From positions 7,723,001 to 7,787,000 of the forward strand of contig JAVTVJ010000012.1 of assembly GCA_034509425.1 (NCBI GenBank): 64,000 bases of DNA, in the 5' to 3' direction. Position numbers and translations under genes: made by a program. The notes under the pieces are model-generated. The model searched no databases. It had not been told where the DNA came from and worked only from the letters and a program-made list of their open reading frames with translations. Below are positions 37,894-50,394 of the stretch, piece after piece. Positions within the stretch are counted from its first letter, which is position 1; every line of letters starts with the position of its first letter. Origin of the DNA: Eopsaltria australis. Taxonomy: Eukaryota; Chordata; Aves; Passeriformes; Petroicidae.

Positions 37894-40226
37894 AGAAAGC
37901 TAATTATCTTTCTTGGTGTTTTCAAACAGGCTGAAAAGTTCTGTGGAATCAGTGTAATGACATGGAAGATAAAGATGAACAATTAGTTATTAATATGTAG
38001 TTAATTATAGAATAAACTGATGGAGAGATAAACAAGACAAGTCCCAAACATGGAACTGTTTGGTGCTCATGGAATAAATATCTCATCAGTTGCCTTTACA
38101 TGGAGTAAAGGACTTCATACTTCCACTTTTTCTGAGCTAGACTGTAAATTAGGATTTGCTGAGAAACATAATGTTTTATCACAAATATGTACAGCTTAAA
38201 ATAAATTAATTAAGGAAGGGTGCTATAAGGAAGCTATATTCAATTTTCATGTCATGAAACTGCTTTTGTGGTCATGACACAATCTGATAGGGTCTACTAG
38301 CATATGGATAAAAGGAGTGGATCTTGGAGCCTTGCTGGTGCTACTGTACACAGTTTTTTCTGTCAAGAGAAACGGTCATTATCATTTACAGTGTAGTAGC
38401 CATCACCATTTACTGTGTTGTATTTAAGAGGAAGTAATATTGGAAAAAACTTTTGTTCATAGTGAGGTGGGGGTTTGAAAAAAATGACTAATGCTTTGAG
38501 GGAGATTTCTGGTCAAAGAAAGAAACATGGTCGGAGATTCTTGTGTCAGGATTCTTCTGGGGCTCCAGCTCTTGAAAAGTCAGCTATTGAAAACAACAGA
38601 CATGTTACCTTCAGACTGGGGAACCTTGACATTGCAAGAACAGTTGGTAGATTGTCAAAACCAAAATGCCAGTGACCTTGATCAGGAGGTTGAAGTGGAT
38701 AAAATCCTGAAGGCAGTAAGTCAGAGTTAAAATGAGAACTGCAGTGAGTGTCAGAGATGCTCAGTACAAATAAAAGTGTACCTGGGGAGGAAACTAAATG
38801 CCCTGTTAGAGCTGTTGAGGAATTTCCTTTGTAGTGGGTTTGGTTGCTTTGGTTCCAAGTAATTGAGGGGGTCAACTTGTGGATTGTGCTGCAGAAGGCA
38901 AAAGCAAATGACTTGGACTGAATGAATCAACCATTTGTTGCCAAGTTTCAGATTAATCAGCTGTTAAAATTACATTGAGCCTCTGTACTTTATTTCTTCA
39001 GATACCATCCCTTCAGGACTGAGTTGATTTGATCCTACAGGCAGCTCAGAGGAATCTTTATCCTTTCTAAATCTGAAAGGACTAAGTGCCTAATATGTGT
39101 ATCACACACTTTGAGGGAAAACCTCAAATCACAGGCCTGCTAAAGACAGGATCATGAGCAGGACACCTGTGTGAGTGATCTAATGAGAGTGGCCACTAAC
39201 ACAATTCCCACTCCACAGAGCTCAGGGGCAAGAAGAGGTGCAGGCTGAAGTAGCCATAAATTTCACTTTTTGTTCTATATACTTTCAGGATTGGGAGTGG
39301 ATCTAGACTGTACCCCACTCAATTTGGGAGATGACGAGTGCAAGGTGGGGTGGAAGGTGGAGAACTGTTTTGCTTGAAGCTGATGTTAGAAGGCAAGACA
39401 TGAGGGGAAAGTCTTTGAGACTGGGAAACGTGTGTTTGTTAATGTTTTGGGGAATAGATGGGCTTTTCCTTGTTTGATTTTTTTTATATTTTGTTTTCCA
39501 GGATGTATTTTTATCTTGGATCTGTCATACTAGATCACTTGATGGAAACATAAGATGAAACGAGTTCATGACAGACTTATCAAATAAATCCAAAATTTCC
39601 TTAGGTTGCTTAAGGATGCTTGTTACCTAATATTTGTAACTATGTTTTAAAAGTCTGCATGTGGGAGCTCTGACTCAGACATGTGATTTCTTGACTTGGA
39701 CTTTTATTGCAGTGAGTAATTTAAAAGCTGTTCTTGTGTGTCTCTATTTCTGGACTTGTGTTTAAAGTTCCTGTAATTAAGAACTGAAATCACATGTTCA
39801 TATAGTAGAAATGCACATTTGTTTACAAACAGAGCTGGAGTTACACTGTGTGTGCTGTGTGTGAAGATTTACTACAAGTCATTTCTCTGCTTTCTCTTTT
39901 GAAGAATATCAGGCAAACAAAACTCAGTGGGAAAACTGATTTCAGACTTTGAACAAAGTATGTTCTAAAGTTCTTGTCTGGTGTTAATTCTCTGTTCAGA
40001 AACAAAACGTAGAATATTTCCTTCTAGAAAGATGGAGTCAGCTCAAGTCATTGATGCTGAAGTCATTGGGAAGGAGAGGAAATTACTTAATACTGTATTT
40101 TAACTGAAAGAAAGACACTTGTCTGGCTTTGCAGACTTTGTAAATATTGACAAAAAGATGCATTTCAAAATCCTGATTATTTTATTGTTCTTCTCCCTTA
40201 TGCAACACTTGAAACCCAGCCAAGAG
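37894..40226. other. unique non-coding sequence
   Basis: No gene or transposon is recognised in this stretch. The longest ORF, 109 codons at 38546-38875 minus, has no features. Confidence 0.45.
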
Positions 40227-40259
40227 GGTCTTTGAAGGAGGTCTTTGAAGGAGGTCTTT
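40227..40259. repeat. 13-bp tandem repeat, 2.5 copies
   Basis: The unit GGTCTTTGAAGGA occurs at 40227-40239 and 40240-40252, and its first seven bases recur at 40253-40259. The copies are perfect. Confidence 0.9.
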
Positions 40260-41347
40260 CTCGTCATTTGTAGACGAAACCTGTTCATGAGCATGTCACA
40301 ATAGACTGTTACAGCATGAGCGTAATTCAAAGAAGCACAGAACTGGTGGCTTGACTTGCAGACAGACTGATAAATATTATTTGCTATTCCTTACTTTAGT
40401 CTTGCCCTTTAGCTGTTCTCTGATCCATTATACAAAAGGAGAATTTTCTGCTGGAAACCCAAAGTAAGACCTGTTAGTGTCCTGTTTGTTACAGCACAGT
40501 TTGCTCAGCAGTTTGGCCACCAAGGGACATGCACCTTAAGTAGCTCATTTGAAGAGTGAGCTACTCCTAAAGTGAAGCCAAAACATTTTCACACACTGCC
40601 ACAGCAATTGCTCCTGTTCCAAGGCAGGGCTTGATCTCCTGGTGTGTGCATGTGGGGTGGGAGAGTCTGCAAAATCACTGCTCTGGTGGTACATGATACT
40701 TAGCAAAATACTCATACTGTGGTGTTCATATAAGGAAAATCCCTGATTTGGAGCCAAGCAGTAAATATATGCCTCTTTAAGTTTATCCTCTATGTTTCGA
40801 GCCAGTAAATTTAGAAGAGTAAGTACCTAGATCATAAGTAATTGAGATGCAGCAATCTACAGTGGTAGAACTTGGAAATCAAATTTTTATTTAGGCTGCA
40901 TTAGGGTGCGATCAAACCTTTAGATAAGATGCTGTCTGTACGGTGGTGGAATCAAAAATGTGACAGCTACATATGCTAGATCATAACCAGAAATCAAGGC
41001 TACTGAAATTGTTTAAAGTTGAAGGCTGGATGACTGCCATCACTGTGCTTGGCTTTGCCTTTGAGTGAAACAGAAAAATAATAACATTCAATGCTCTGCA
41101 GAGCCTTACTTTAAGAAGTCAGGATGATCTGACATCCAAATAGCTCATACCCTCAAGAAGCATTTACTTATTTTCTTTTTGAGGTTTTATTTTGGACTGA
41201 TAATTGCTTTCGAAGGCTGAAAGGACTGTATTTTTTCCTCTTATTATTTGGTATTAATGGCAAGTAAATTGTATATGTCCCTGGACTACAGTGCAAATGC
41301 TTTCAACATACTGGCTGGTTTGTGCTGCTTCTATTTGGCTGGTTTGT
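40260..41347. other. unique non-coding sequence
   Basis: Nothing recognisable beyond short featureless ORFs. Confidence 0.45.
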
Positions 41348-41400
41348 CGGGGGTTTTTTGTGTGTGTGTTTTTAGGTTTTTTTGTTTTGCTTTTATTTTC
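41348..41400. repeat. T/G-rich low-complexity stretch
   Basis: It consists of GGGGG, T6, a short (TG) run, then T-rich words to 41400. It is simple sequence. Confidence 0.75.
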
Positions 41401-41496
41401 TTTCAGTTGTCTTTTAAAGTAAATTGAATAGAAGTGGAGGCATTGTTTATTCATGTGTATTTATATGATGGTGCCCTGGTTCAGCTCAGTTTATGC

Positions 41497-41509
41497 AAAA
41501 AAAAAAAAA
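41497..41509. repeat. poly-A run (13 A)
   Basis: Thirteen consecutive A residues with no associated element. Confidence 0.85.
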
Positions 41510-42471
41510 TATGGAAAGTTCTCTGTGTAGCACTACTTCCAAGCAGCATCTGAAGATGGTATCTCTGGATGCAGTGGAAATATTTGACACAGGCATAGCA
41601 AGAGATGGGTTTTGCTGCTGACTTGATGAGAGAGGTAGTATATGGACTGGTCACATTACTAACAACACGAAATATTGCCACGGGCTCTTCATAATCTTCC
41701 TGGACATCCATTACATTTACATACAGATGGTGCAAAGATGCAAGGCCTGATTAAAACAAAGGATTATTCTTTTGATTTTAAGTAATTTCTGGTTTTAAGT
41801 CATTGTTAATTTAAGTGACCCTAAGAGCCAAGTGCACTATCCAGGGCACTGACTGGTCACCCTTCAGGGGCTGGGGGCTCACATGGGCATCTCTAGAAGG
41901 TGGGTGGGAGGGTCCAATCCATTCTGTCCATGTGAAATACCTACTGATGTGTTCTGAGGCTCAGAAAACTCATTTGCAACTCAGTTTCTCGCTGCTTGCA
42001 TCTAAACTACTTGGAATTTTTTTCATGGGATATGAAGATCTACTGCAAAATTCACTTCTGTTATTGAGCACAAGGCTTTGAGAAATATGAAAGTTTAGCT
42101 CATGGAGTTGAACTAGAAAAGATTTCAGATTGTCCACCGTAGGCTCAGAAACATGAAATCTGCTACAGATTGAAATATCAAATGCATTTTATTTCCATTA
42201 ACTTTTGTCTAAAATATCTGTATAATGAACTCTTTACAAATTTATTCAAAATAAAACCAAATCTTCGCATGTTTCTATTATGAAAACAAGTTGTTTGCTG
42301 GAAGAAAAATGGAAATCCATTTGCCATATAAATAGGAGAAAAAATCACAAGTTTTTCACTTTTCAGCCAACATGAAAGAGAACACATTTTCCCAATGCTG
42401 TTGTACGTGAGTCTTGGCCAAGAGATATATACAGCAAAAAGACAAACTGGTCTGAAAATGCGCTAGAGAAC
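41510..42471. other. unique non-coding sequence
   Basis: Nothing recognisable. An 88-codon ORF at 41815-42081 has no domain. Confidence 0.45.
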
Positions 42472-42497
42472 AAAAAAAAAAAAAAGAAAAAAAAAAA
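42472..42497. repeat. poly-A tract interrupted by one G
   Basis: Two A runs are separated by a single G. No retroelement body is recognised beside it. Confidence 0.85.
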
Positions 42498-44127
42498 GGA
42501 TTGGTATAAATGACTGTCTTTAGTTTTTTTACAGTTAGTTGTTAGTTTTTTGTCTTACTTGTTCAAACCACTGTAATGAGAGTATTACTATTTTCGCAGA
42601 GAGCATCAGCTTTGATACACACCAGAGGATTAATGGTAAATGAATACCTAACGTGTAATGCAATGATTCCTGTTGATGGAAGGCACGTCATCTCTTACCC
42701 TTGGTTGTGGGGAGAAGTGTAGGTTTACAGGATGCAGCCTATTTTTTCTTGACTTCTTGCATAGAACAGGAAATGAAGAAACTGCCCTAGGTGGGGTAAT
42801 GGTGATGTAGCCTATCTTTAATGTGCAGGGAGGAAGTTAATAAGGTGGAATCATTCCTTCCCATTTGAACCCTGGAAAGAGAACATAGTCCTTATGAAAA
42901 AGCATTGACAGGCCTTGTTGGAAGTTCTGTTTAGAAAAGGTCCACTGTGGAGCAAAGAGCATAATTTCAGAAACTCCTGAATCTCGCAAACAAAAATTTC
43001 TTGAGCGAATAATTGCATCATGCAAACTTATCTATGGAAAGCTTTGACTAAAAAATTATCTTCACTCTTGAAGACTGTAACAAACTGAGAAGACAAAAAT
43101 TGTACCAAGTCCTCATGTTTTGGAAAAAACATGCATTTACATTTAGTCTGTCTCCTGTATTAGTACTTGGGGTGTTAATCTCAATCAAGTCTCTGATCAC
43201 TGTGAAAATTTAAAACCTTTCTTTCCCTGGCCCAGGTTGTAAATGTTATCCTACAGCCACTACAGAAAAGAAAGCTGGGCAAGGCTTCCTGTGTTTATGT
43301 GCTGTCTCTGAATGTACACAGCCACATCCTATTTGGCATAAAGCAACTCAGGGGTTATGCTAATTTTTGGCATTTTATTAATCCCTGCTTTTAAGAGATT
43401 GATCTTCTTTTAGTGAGAATAGGTTAACCTCTGCCTCACAGTTCTGTAAGTTTCTAGAAGCTTCTTGTACTCATTTGGACAACCACAGGTCCTAGAAACA
43501 CTTGTGGTTAGTGAGCAAAACAAATAAGTGCTCTGACTACAACAAATTTCAGAACAAGTGATAAAATAGCGTACTGATTTCTCAGCTATATTAATACTGT
43601 CTGAAGAAGGTGCATAAATAAATAACAGCTGAATATACTTACTTTAACAAATTAAAATTGTTTGTGATATTTTTCCAAGTGCCACTTAATAGAACTCAGG
43701 AAATTAATAGCAGTAGTAGAAATAAAACTCCGCTCAGGAAGCATCTGGAAAGTCACCTACTCTTTGTTCATGAGGCCCCTTTCCTTGCTTTTCTGACACA
43801 AAGAGTTAGAGTCAAGAGCACTTGAATCAGGGGCATGGTCACTTCCAAACCAGCTCAGACAACTGTTCTCTGCTGTGCAAGTCTGAGGTTGCCTGGCTCC
43901 ATCATTGGATTTCTCATCCCATTACTACATGTAAATACTAAAATATGGGTAAGCGATCCAATCTTCTCAAGAGTATACTATGCCTATATGTTGCTGGACG
44001 GAAATGTACCTTCTCGGAGAGCTTGGTTTCTGTTTCTCCCTGTCTTTCTCCCATCCTTGCCTTGGGCTGAGCTAGGTGATCTAAAAGCCCATGAGAGAAA
44101 ATGAAGAGACGTGCACAAGGTCTATGA
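42498..44127. other. unique non-coding sequence
   Basis: No gene, transposon or RNA is recognised. Confidence 0.45.
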
Positions 44128-44243
44128 ACGGGACTTGGAGAAACCTGCTCTGGTTCAAGATGCCCCTGCTCCTTGAAGTGGGGTTGGATCAGCTGGCTTT
44201 CAAAGGTCACTTCCAACCCAAATGGTCCCATGATTCTATGAAA
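44128..44243 (+). mobile_element. CR1 LINE 3' UTR fragment
   Basis: GACTTGGAGAAACCTGCTCT, then GGGGTTGGATCAGCTGGC, CACTTCCAACCCAAATGG and the tail CCATGATTCTATGA form the CR1 3' UTR and the start of its octamer tail. No protein-coding part remains. A 147-codon minus-strand ORF overlapping it (43938-44381) is an antisense accident. Confidence 0.88.
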
Positions 44244-45164
44244 AGCTAAGATATTTTTATCTCCAGTACAAGTCACTGCAGGTTCGTCAAAGGCTGAAGC
44301 ACAGCACACATCAACAGGAAAAAATGGTTCAGATTTCTGTGAAAACAAAGGGCCCAAACAGAACTGGGCTTTAGCTGACATAATAAAAGTTACTGATGGT
44401 CATATACTAATTTCTTCTCATAATCAGCTTTTTTATGAGGAGGACCATATCTGTCTGGCTGTTGTGTCTGATGAGCTTGTTTTAGGAAAACTATTATGTG
44501 ATGGAACTACTCGCGACTGAACAAAAGGTCTCAGGAGGAATTTAGATTCCTGTATTCACTTTGTTTTTCTTCTCCTTCCCTCCACATGTTTATTTATGGA
44601 ACAGCTGAATCTGGGTAACACATGAAGGGTCATGGAAGGGCTGGAGATGCTTTGCTGTTCTGAAAGAAAATTTAATTTCTTCAGGCACAGGATCCCTCTT
44701 GAGAGGCCTGAAATTATACTGAATGGATTTAATGTCTTATTCTCCCCTGCTTTATGGCTTAGTCTGGGTTTTATTTGTTGCCTGTTTTCTTCAAGTAGAA
44801 TGTGATAAATAAAAAACAATTCCTGTCCTGTTAGTAGGAGGGTGATCTCTAGTTCAGAGTTAAATGGAAATATACCCACACTTCTGCATTAATTTAATCT
44901 GCTTTCATTAACTGTAGGGTTAGTCTGCTTATTTTTTTCTAATTAATGGGGTTTTATTTTTAGCATCCTTCCCTTCCTGTCTTTGGGTCCCAGATCAGAC
45001 AAATAAAATCAGATTTTTTTTTCTTATTTAATAAGCCTTTCCTGTAAAACAGTAGGTCTTGAATGATTGTACCAAACAATTGGGAGAGACTAGAAAGGGA
45101 GGATGTAACAAAGCAAGATCAGGGTGTGTGCGGCACAGTCACCAGATGCAGGGATATTCTCTTT
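44244..45164. other. unique non-coding sequence
   Basis: Nothing recognisable. The 107-codon ORF at 44556-44879 minus has no domain. Confidence 0.45.
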
Positions 45165-45403
45165 ATCCCAGAACTTGGAAAGCTGAATCTGGAGCATTGG
45201 TTTGGTTCCCATGGTATGATGAAGACATTCACAAACTTGAGAGAGCTTAATGGAGGGCTAGTAAGATGGTCAGGGGGCTGGAGCACAAGATGATGATGAT
45301 AAATTGAAAACATAAGGTGGACAAAGCCTGAACCATGTGATGGGGTAAGATGATCCCTAGACATGAGTTTGAAGTTGATTTGTTATATAATTCTATAATT
45401 GAT
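45165..45403 (+). mobile_element. internally deleted CR1 LINE fragment
   Basis: Translated in shifting frames, CTGGAGCATTGGTTTGGTTCC onward gives LEHWFGFPW, then a KLERA-like stretch, then VRWSGGWS/MVRGLEH near 45265-45285. This corresponds to the CR1 stretch before GLFSLEKRRL. Just after it, from about 45340, GATGATCCCTAGACATGAG and ATTCTATAATTGATG resemble the CR1 3' end. The C-terminal coding part that should lie between is absent, so an internal deletion or two separate scraps are involved. Confidence 0.7.
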
Positions 45404-45816
45404 GCAATCAAGATAAGCAGGATATTTTTTATATACTCCGTTGTTCAAAACGTTTCCAATAAATGGTGAGGTACAAGAAATAGGATTAAGGTTTTAATCA
45501 TTTTAAGGGAACTGGGAGAGACTAACTAAAATGACCTCCAAGACAAAAAAATTGGAGGCTTTGGCTTGATGCCATGGAAGACAGAAGACAAAAGCTTATA
45601 GAGAAGAGCAGCTGTGCTAAGAACATACTTTTGGGATGCTTCATGGTGTGCGGTTGATGGGTGGAGATGAGTGAGTGTCCTGCTCTGTAGAACAGGAGAC
45701 TTTGGAAATTACAATGAAATTAATTGAAATCTTAAAATTTTTGGATATCATATTATGTCTTCTGATGCCCAAATAAATATATATTACCCAATAATTTGGC
45801 TACTCACCCTTTTAAT
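45404..45816. other. unique non-coding sequence
   Basis: AT-rich sequence with no recognisable element. Confidence 0.45.
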
Positions 45817-45900
45817 TGTATGTACATCTATGTATATATACATGTAAATCCATGTACATATATACCTCAATATATATAAATACATATATATATATATATT
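45817..45900. repeat. TA-rich compound microsatellite
   Basis: ATGTACAT/TATATACATG words lead into a pure TA run at about 45884-45899. Several short inverted repeats arise because TA and TGTA/TACA words are self-complementary. Confidence 0.85.
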
Positions 45901-48900
45901 TCTAGTATTTCTGGTCATACTGCTAATGATTTAACATGATGCAATGTTAAATGTGTCTTTTCTAGGCATGTATTTTACTTTATTCCTCAGTTTGGTTTGC
46001 ATTTATGCAAACTAGGCCATGAAGAAGTTGTGGTGAACTACCAGACCACATTAAATTATCATCAGACATCTTTTAATAGCAAGGTAAGTAAATGAGGAAA
46101 GCAATATCTAGCAGTGATGACAATTGCCATAACTCTCAGCATAAATCTGGGCATGCTAACGATCCCATTAGTCTGTTTCAATAAATCATTGATTGGAAGC
46201 AGCTTGAAGTTAGGATTCCAACTTCTATTTCACAAGTCATATCTGCTGAGATGAAGCAACCACTGGAACAGTCTGTTCCCTTACATTCTGGAAATAGTCC
46301 AGTTCATCTTCAAAATCCTGTGCCCAGTTCTGATCTAAACAAATACCTTCATTTTCCTTGGGAAAGCCTGATCTATGTCTTGCTCATCTTCTTGTCAGGA
46401 TTTTCTTGTCAAATAATGGATCTTGGCAAAGTTAAGGCTTATTACACATGCTAGACATTCTGTTCCTTCCTTTTTGTCCTCATTTTGGCAAAAGAATTGG
46501 GGTATTTCTAAACACTGGAAAACCCTTCATGTCTCAGTTTTATTATGAGGTCTAAAAATTAATGAGTAAGGCTGAACTTGAGGCAGCATCAGCATATGTT
46601 TCACCTACAAGCTATCTGCAAGTTCAGAGGGGCGCTTTTTTTGTTTATTTATTTCTCACCAGATCTTTCTTATACTGAAAACTGTGTAGCTCTTGGAAGA
46701 CATCAAACAGCATTAAAAACCCCAAGCCAAGCCAAAACCTAAACCAAAAAACCCACAACTGGATTTCCAAAATTTCAAGCCATATCCAGGTAGTAGCTCA
46801 AATGCAAGTCAGTGAAGTCATCACGACTTGCTGCATGCTCCTTGCCTCTGAGCAGGCTGGGTTCAGGACCAGGGGATGGCACTGGGGCACAGACACCAGA
46901 AATCTGTGCTGGATTCCAGAACAGCAGCCCCTGCCGTGTTTGCCCAGACTGCCAGACCTTCAGGAGTGCACAAGCACACATGCTTAATCCTGGATTTGAA
47001 AGATGAACTTGAGAGTATTCCTAGCACAGAAGAGCTGCATGGAGTTGGCCCATCTGTGGGGAGAGTCTACTGAGTACCAGGGTGGGAACCCCAGGATCTA
47101 CAGTTTCACCAAATGGCTACACAAAAAGTATAAATTTGTGGTTCAGATGAAAATCTTGATGTGGGATTTCTTCAGGCTGTTTAATAGGGCTTGAAGAAAT
47201 GCTTCCATCTGTTTTTGGAGATGTGTTCCCAAGGGAATGAAAAATTGGGAGATGAAAAATTATCTTCATCCATAAAGATCTTAGAATTCTGGGAGGTGTT
47301 CTGTTTCATGTTTGGACAAGGCATGTTTGTTAACAAATATTTAAATGTATGAATGTGCTGCTCCCACAGGGAACAATCCTGATGAGACTGGAGGATTAGA
47401 AGACATGAAGGGCCAGGAAAGGGGAGCTGTGACAAAATGAAGGCAGTGCACAGAAAGTAGCCAGTGTCCACTTGTCAGAGCTTTTCTTAATCACATACAT
47501 CTTATTGCTTGTGTCCAGGAATGGCAGCTGCCTAACCTGGAGTCTTTCTGCTGCAGTCAAGATACTGTTTAGCTACATGCTCCTCAGGACTGAAACAGCA
47601 ATGACTGAGGATTTTTAACCCCTAAGTTGCACATGGGTGGGTGCTGGTAAAGGACTGCTCTAGGATCTGTGCTCCTCTCACTGGTGACTTGTGCGACCTC
47701 AAGGGCACAAGTCCTGCTTATGCCTATGCAAGGTTTGGATTAGTGAGTAGTCTGCTCTGTGCCAGGTTCCCATCTGATAACCAGGTCAGCTGTGAACAGC
47801 ATCAAATTATCTACACTTCTGAGAAAAGAACTGGTGTTTCATAGGAATAAACCAGACACAGCTTCTACTGGTGGTAATCAGTATCTTTCTTTGGTGGTCA
47901 TCGAGTTTACTGGGATATTGGAGCTTGAAATGAGACAAACAATATCAGTCTGGTCAGAAAGTCCTGAACAGGGTGAAGTGACAAGTGAATTACAAGACAA
48001 ACCACTTTGTTTACCAGTGAAGGTGTGCCGGAGTAGCTGTGGCACTGGGTGTGCTCTGCAGGTACCCGTTGAATGCAGGGCAATTGACTCCCAGGGCTCA
48101 ACTTGCCAACAAATGGGCACCAGGCAATGTGCTGTGGTTGTTGAAAAGAAAATCAGCGTCCCTGTGGACTGCCATATCCTGTTTATAATTTTTTCTTTTC
48201 TATCTGCAAGGAAAAATGAAAAATGGTTTGAAAATGTGCTGAAGATCTGGGGCTGAGGAAAGAGTTTATCCCTACTGGCGACTACATGGCAAGATCTTAG
48301 ATGCAGGCATTGAAAACAGTTCCTGGTGTGTGAGAACAAAAAAGGGGCTGAGGACTGCTGCTCAGTGTTTAAGTCCATGAATTTTCAGCCTGTTGGCTAT
48401 TCCCTGTCTACATTTGTCATTCCTGATGAGTGCTCTCTTCCCTGTAGAGAGCTTGTCTGCCTTTGCCTGTTTTTATTGCTCCCGCTGTCCTTGTATTAAA
48501 ATGGGACAGGTTTCTGTACTGCAAAGGAAAAATAGTGATTGTAGCAAGTGAGGAATAAGCAGCAGCCATGGCCAAATTCTTCATCTTGACTTAATGAGAA
48601 TATCCAAACAAAAATATTCCCAGTAAGAAGGAAGGATAAAGCTTCACATCAATAAAGAGCAGAATCCAGAAACTGTGGAATTGGATGGGGTGGCAATTCT
48701 TTTATTATCTTGGTGTGCTTTGAGGGAGTGCTTTTGAAATATGCATAAAAGGAATTAATAGAGTGTACAAATAATAACAAATGATATCTAATATTTTAAT
48801 TTGTATGCAGTCACTCACCTTTTACTCCAGGAAGCTCTGCAAACAAATTTTCACTTAACCTCTTCATTTATGTGTGAGATGGTTAAGTATTGTATCTGTC

Positions 48901-49153
48901 TCACACATGAATAAATTATGATGCAAGGCCAGATTTGAAAAAAGCAGCTTTTGCTTCAGGGTCCTGTTTCCCTGCAAACTCTGGCACCTTTGGATGCCAA
49001 CAGCCCAGGTGGCTGCGACTCTGAGGCTGGGAAGGGAGTGCAGCTTCTCTGAATTGCAGAGAAGCCAGAAAGAAGGGGATAATTGAGGAAAGTTGAAAGA
49101 GATCCAACAGCAATTGGTTTTGGTATTTTTTATTTAATCCGCCTAGGTTTTAC
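45901..49153. other. unique sequence with overlapping sense/antisense ORFs
   Basis: No transposon is recognised. A 165-codon plus ORF (47759-48256) and a 166-codon minus ORF (47878-48378) overlap. Neither has a domain, signal peptide or homology that I recognise (see findings). Confidence 0.4.
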
Positions 49154-49184
49154 TGTTTTGTTTTGCTTTGTTTTGTTTTGTTTT
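49154..49184. repeat. (TGTTT)n pentanucleotide repeat
   Basis: There are about six TGTTT-like units with one C interruption. Confidence 0.9.
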
Positions 49185-49909
49185 AAAGCAGACATTTACA
49201 TTTACAGTATGGAAGCTGAATTCCCCTCTTCTTACAGTGTTGTTTTCTGCAGCAAGACTAGAAATCATGCCCCAGTTCTGGAATGTTCAGAGATTTGGCT
49301 ACGCTTTTCTAGTAACCACATTGTTCAGCTCCACAGCAAACACAAGACGTGTATAACAGGCACTGCTGACCAGGTCCTGTCATTGGATGAATAAATCTCC
49401 CCAGATTATTATTTGTCTCTGGGCCCCAGACCCCAGAACTGTCTCAGCAGGGTACACAGAACTGAATTTCACTACACCAAAGACTATGGTCAGGACAGAA
49501 GAGGGCAGCTGGTGATTTTTACTGGAGCAACTGAGTCTACTAGCAGTATCTTTCTTCTTATGCTTCTGGGTCTTTGAGCTGCTGAAGGCAACAGCCAGCC
49601 TTTTTGCAATTCAGCTGGAGGCAAATGCACACCAGCAACACTGCCTGAGGTAACTGCTGGCTTTGCCTGTGTCCAGAGCTGGCTTTGTTCTGAGCAGAGA
49701 TGAATGAGAAGGGATAATGCAGACTAGTTTCTCCTTCAATAGCATGTGCTGTGAGGGTGTTTCAACTTAGGGATAGAAATAAGGCTGCAAACTTCAACTG
49801 AAGTGTGGCTGTGTATTTGTGAGTTCAGATGAGGGCTGTCTGTGTCCCTATGGGGGATATATAAACTTTTAGTTTTCTTTCTTTTTGTTGTACTTGAGTT
49901 TTTCCATAG
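49185..49909. other. unique non-coding sequence
   Basis: No element is recognised. The last ~40 bases, 49870-49909, form a pyrimidine-rich tract ending CCATAG, a good splice-acceptor candidate for the coding-like block that follows. Confidence 0.4.
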
Positions 49910-50260
49910 GAGAAGTGATGCTGAAAAGGAGGTGAGGACTCAGCTAGCAGTACAGCAGACTTCCAGTGTGACTGCAAGCCTAGGAGAAACATCACAAACA
50001 TCAACAGCACCAGAGAAAAATATAGAGCAACTGGTAAATTCAATTTCCATAATATGTTAGATTCTTCAGCTCTTCCAGTACTGGGTAGTGATTCTCCATT
50101 ACACTTAAGAACAGCTGGTAAGGAGCAAATTGATGAGGCTTTAGTGTTGTTGCTTGATTATTATTCCCAAAGATTGTGTCTTGGCACATCAGAGTTCAAG
50201 AAGATAAAGGAACAAACAACATTGCAATTAATTTGGCTTCAATTTACCATTTACAGTATA
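49910..50260 (+). pseudogene. coding-like block, possible broken exon or retrocopy
   Basis: I do not recognise the gene. A pyrimidine-rich tract ends in ATAG at 49909. From there one frame reads RRSDAEKEVRTQLAVQQ, then a Ser/Thr/Gln-rich stretch and KNIEQLVNSIS, and reaches a TAG at 50058-50060. Another frame, open across the junction, continues with MLDSSALPVLGSDSPLHL from 50054 and EQIDEALVLLLDYYSQRL up to about 50180, then SEFKKIKE near 50205. Both pieces look like protein, and they would join if two extra bases near 50048-50052 were absent. That suggests a frameshifted exon or retrocopy. Alternatives are an exon ending at the GTAAAT donor at 50034 or the GTAAGG donor near 50119, or plain chance. 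No poly-A tail or flanking repeat is seen. Confidence 0.35.
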
Positions 50261-50394
50261 GAATGTATCCAGCTTCTTTCTCTGCTTTTACAGGGATCTG
50301 ATGGACGGATGTACTTGGCATGCCTGGAACTGATGAACCTTTTCCCTCTTGCTGTGGGCAGAGACTGACAATCCTCTTGCCTAATTTCCCTTTT
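50261..50394. other. flank of the coding-like block
   Basis: It contains a second acceptor-like tract, TTCTTTCTCTGCTTTTACAG, ending at 50294. The frame after it stays open to 50368 without recognisable features. Confidence 0.35.

Noticed and set aside
43938..44381. 147-codon minus-strand ORF
   Set aside because: It crosses the antisense of a CR1 3' UTR and its octamer tail; no domain is present.
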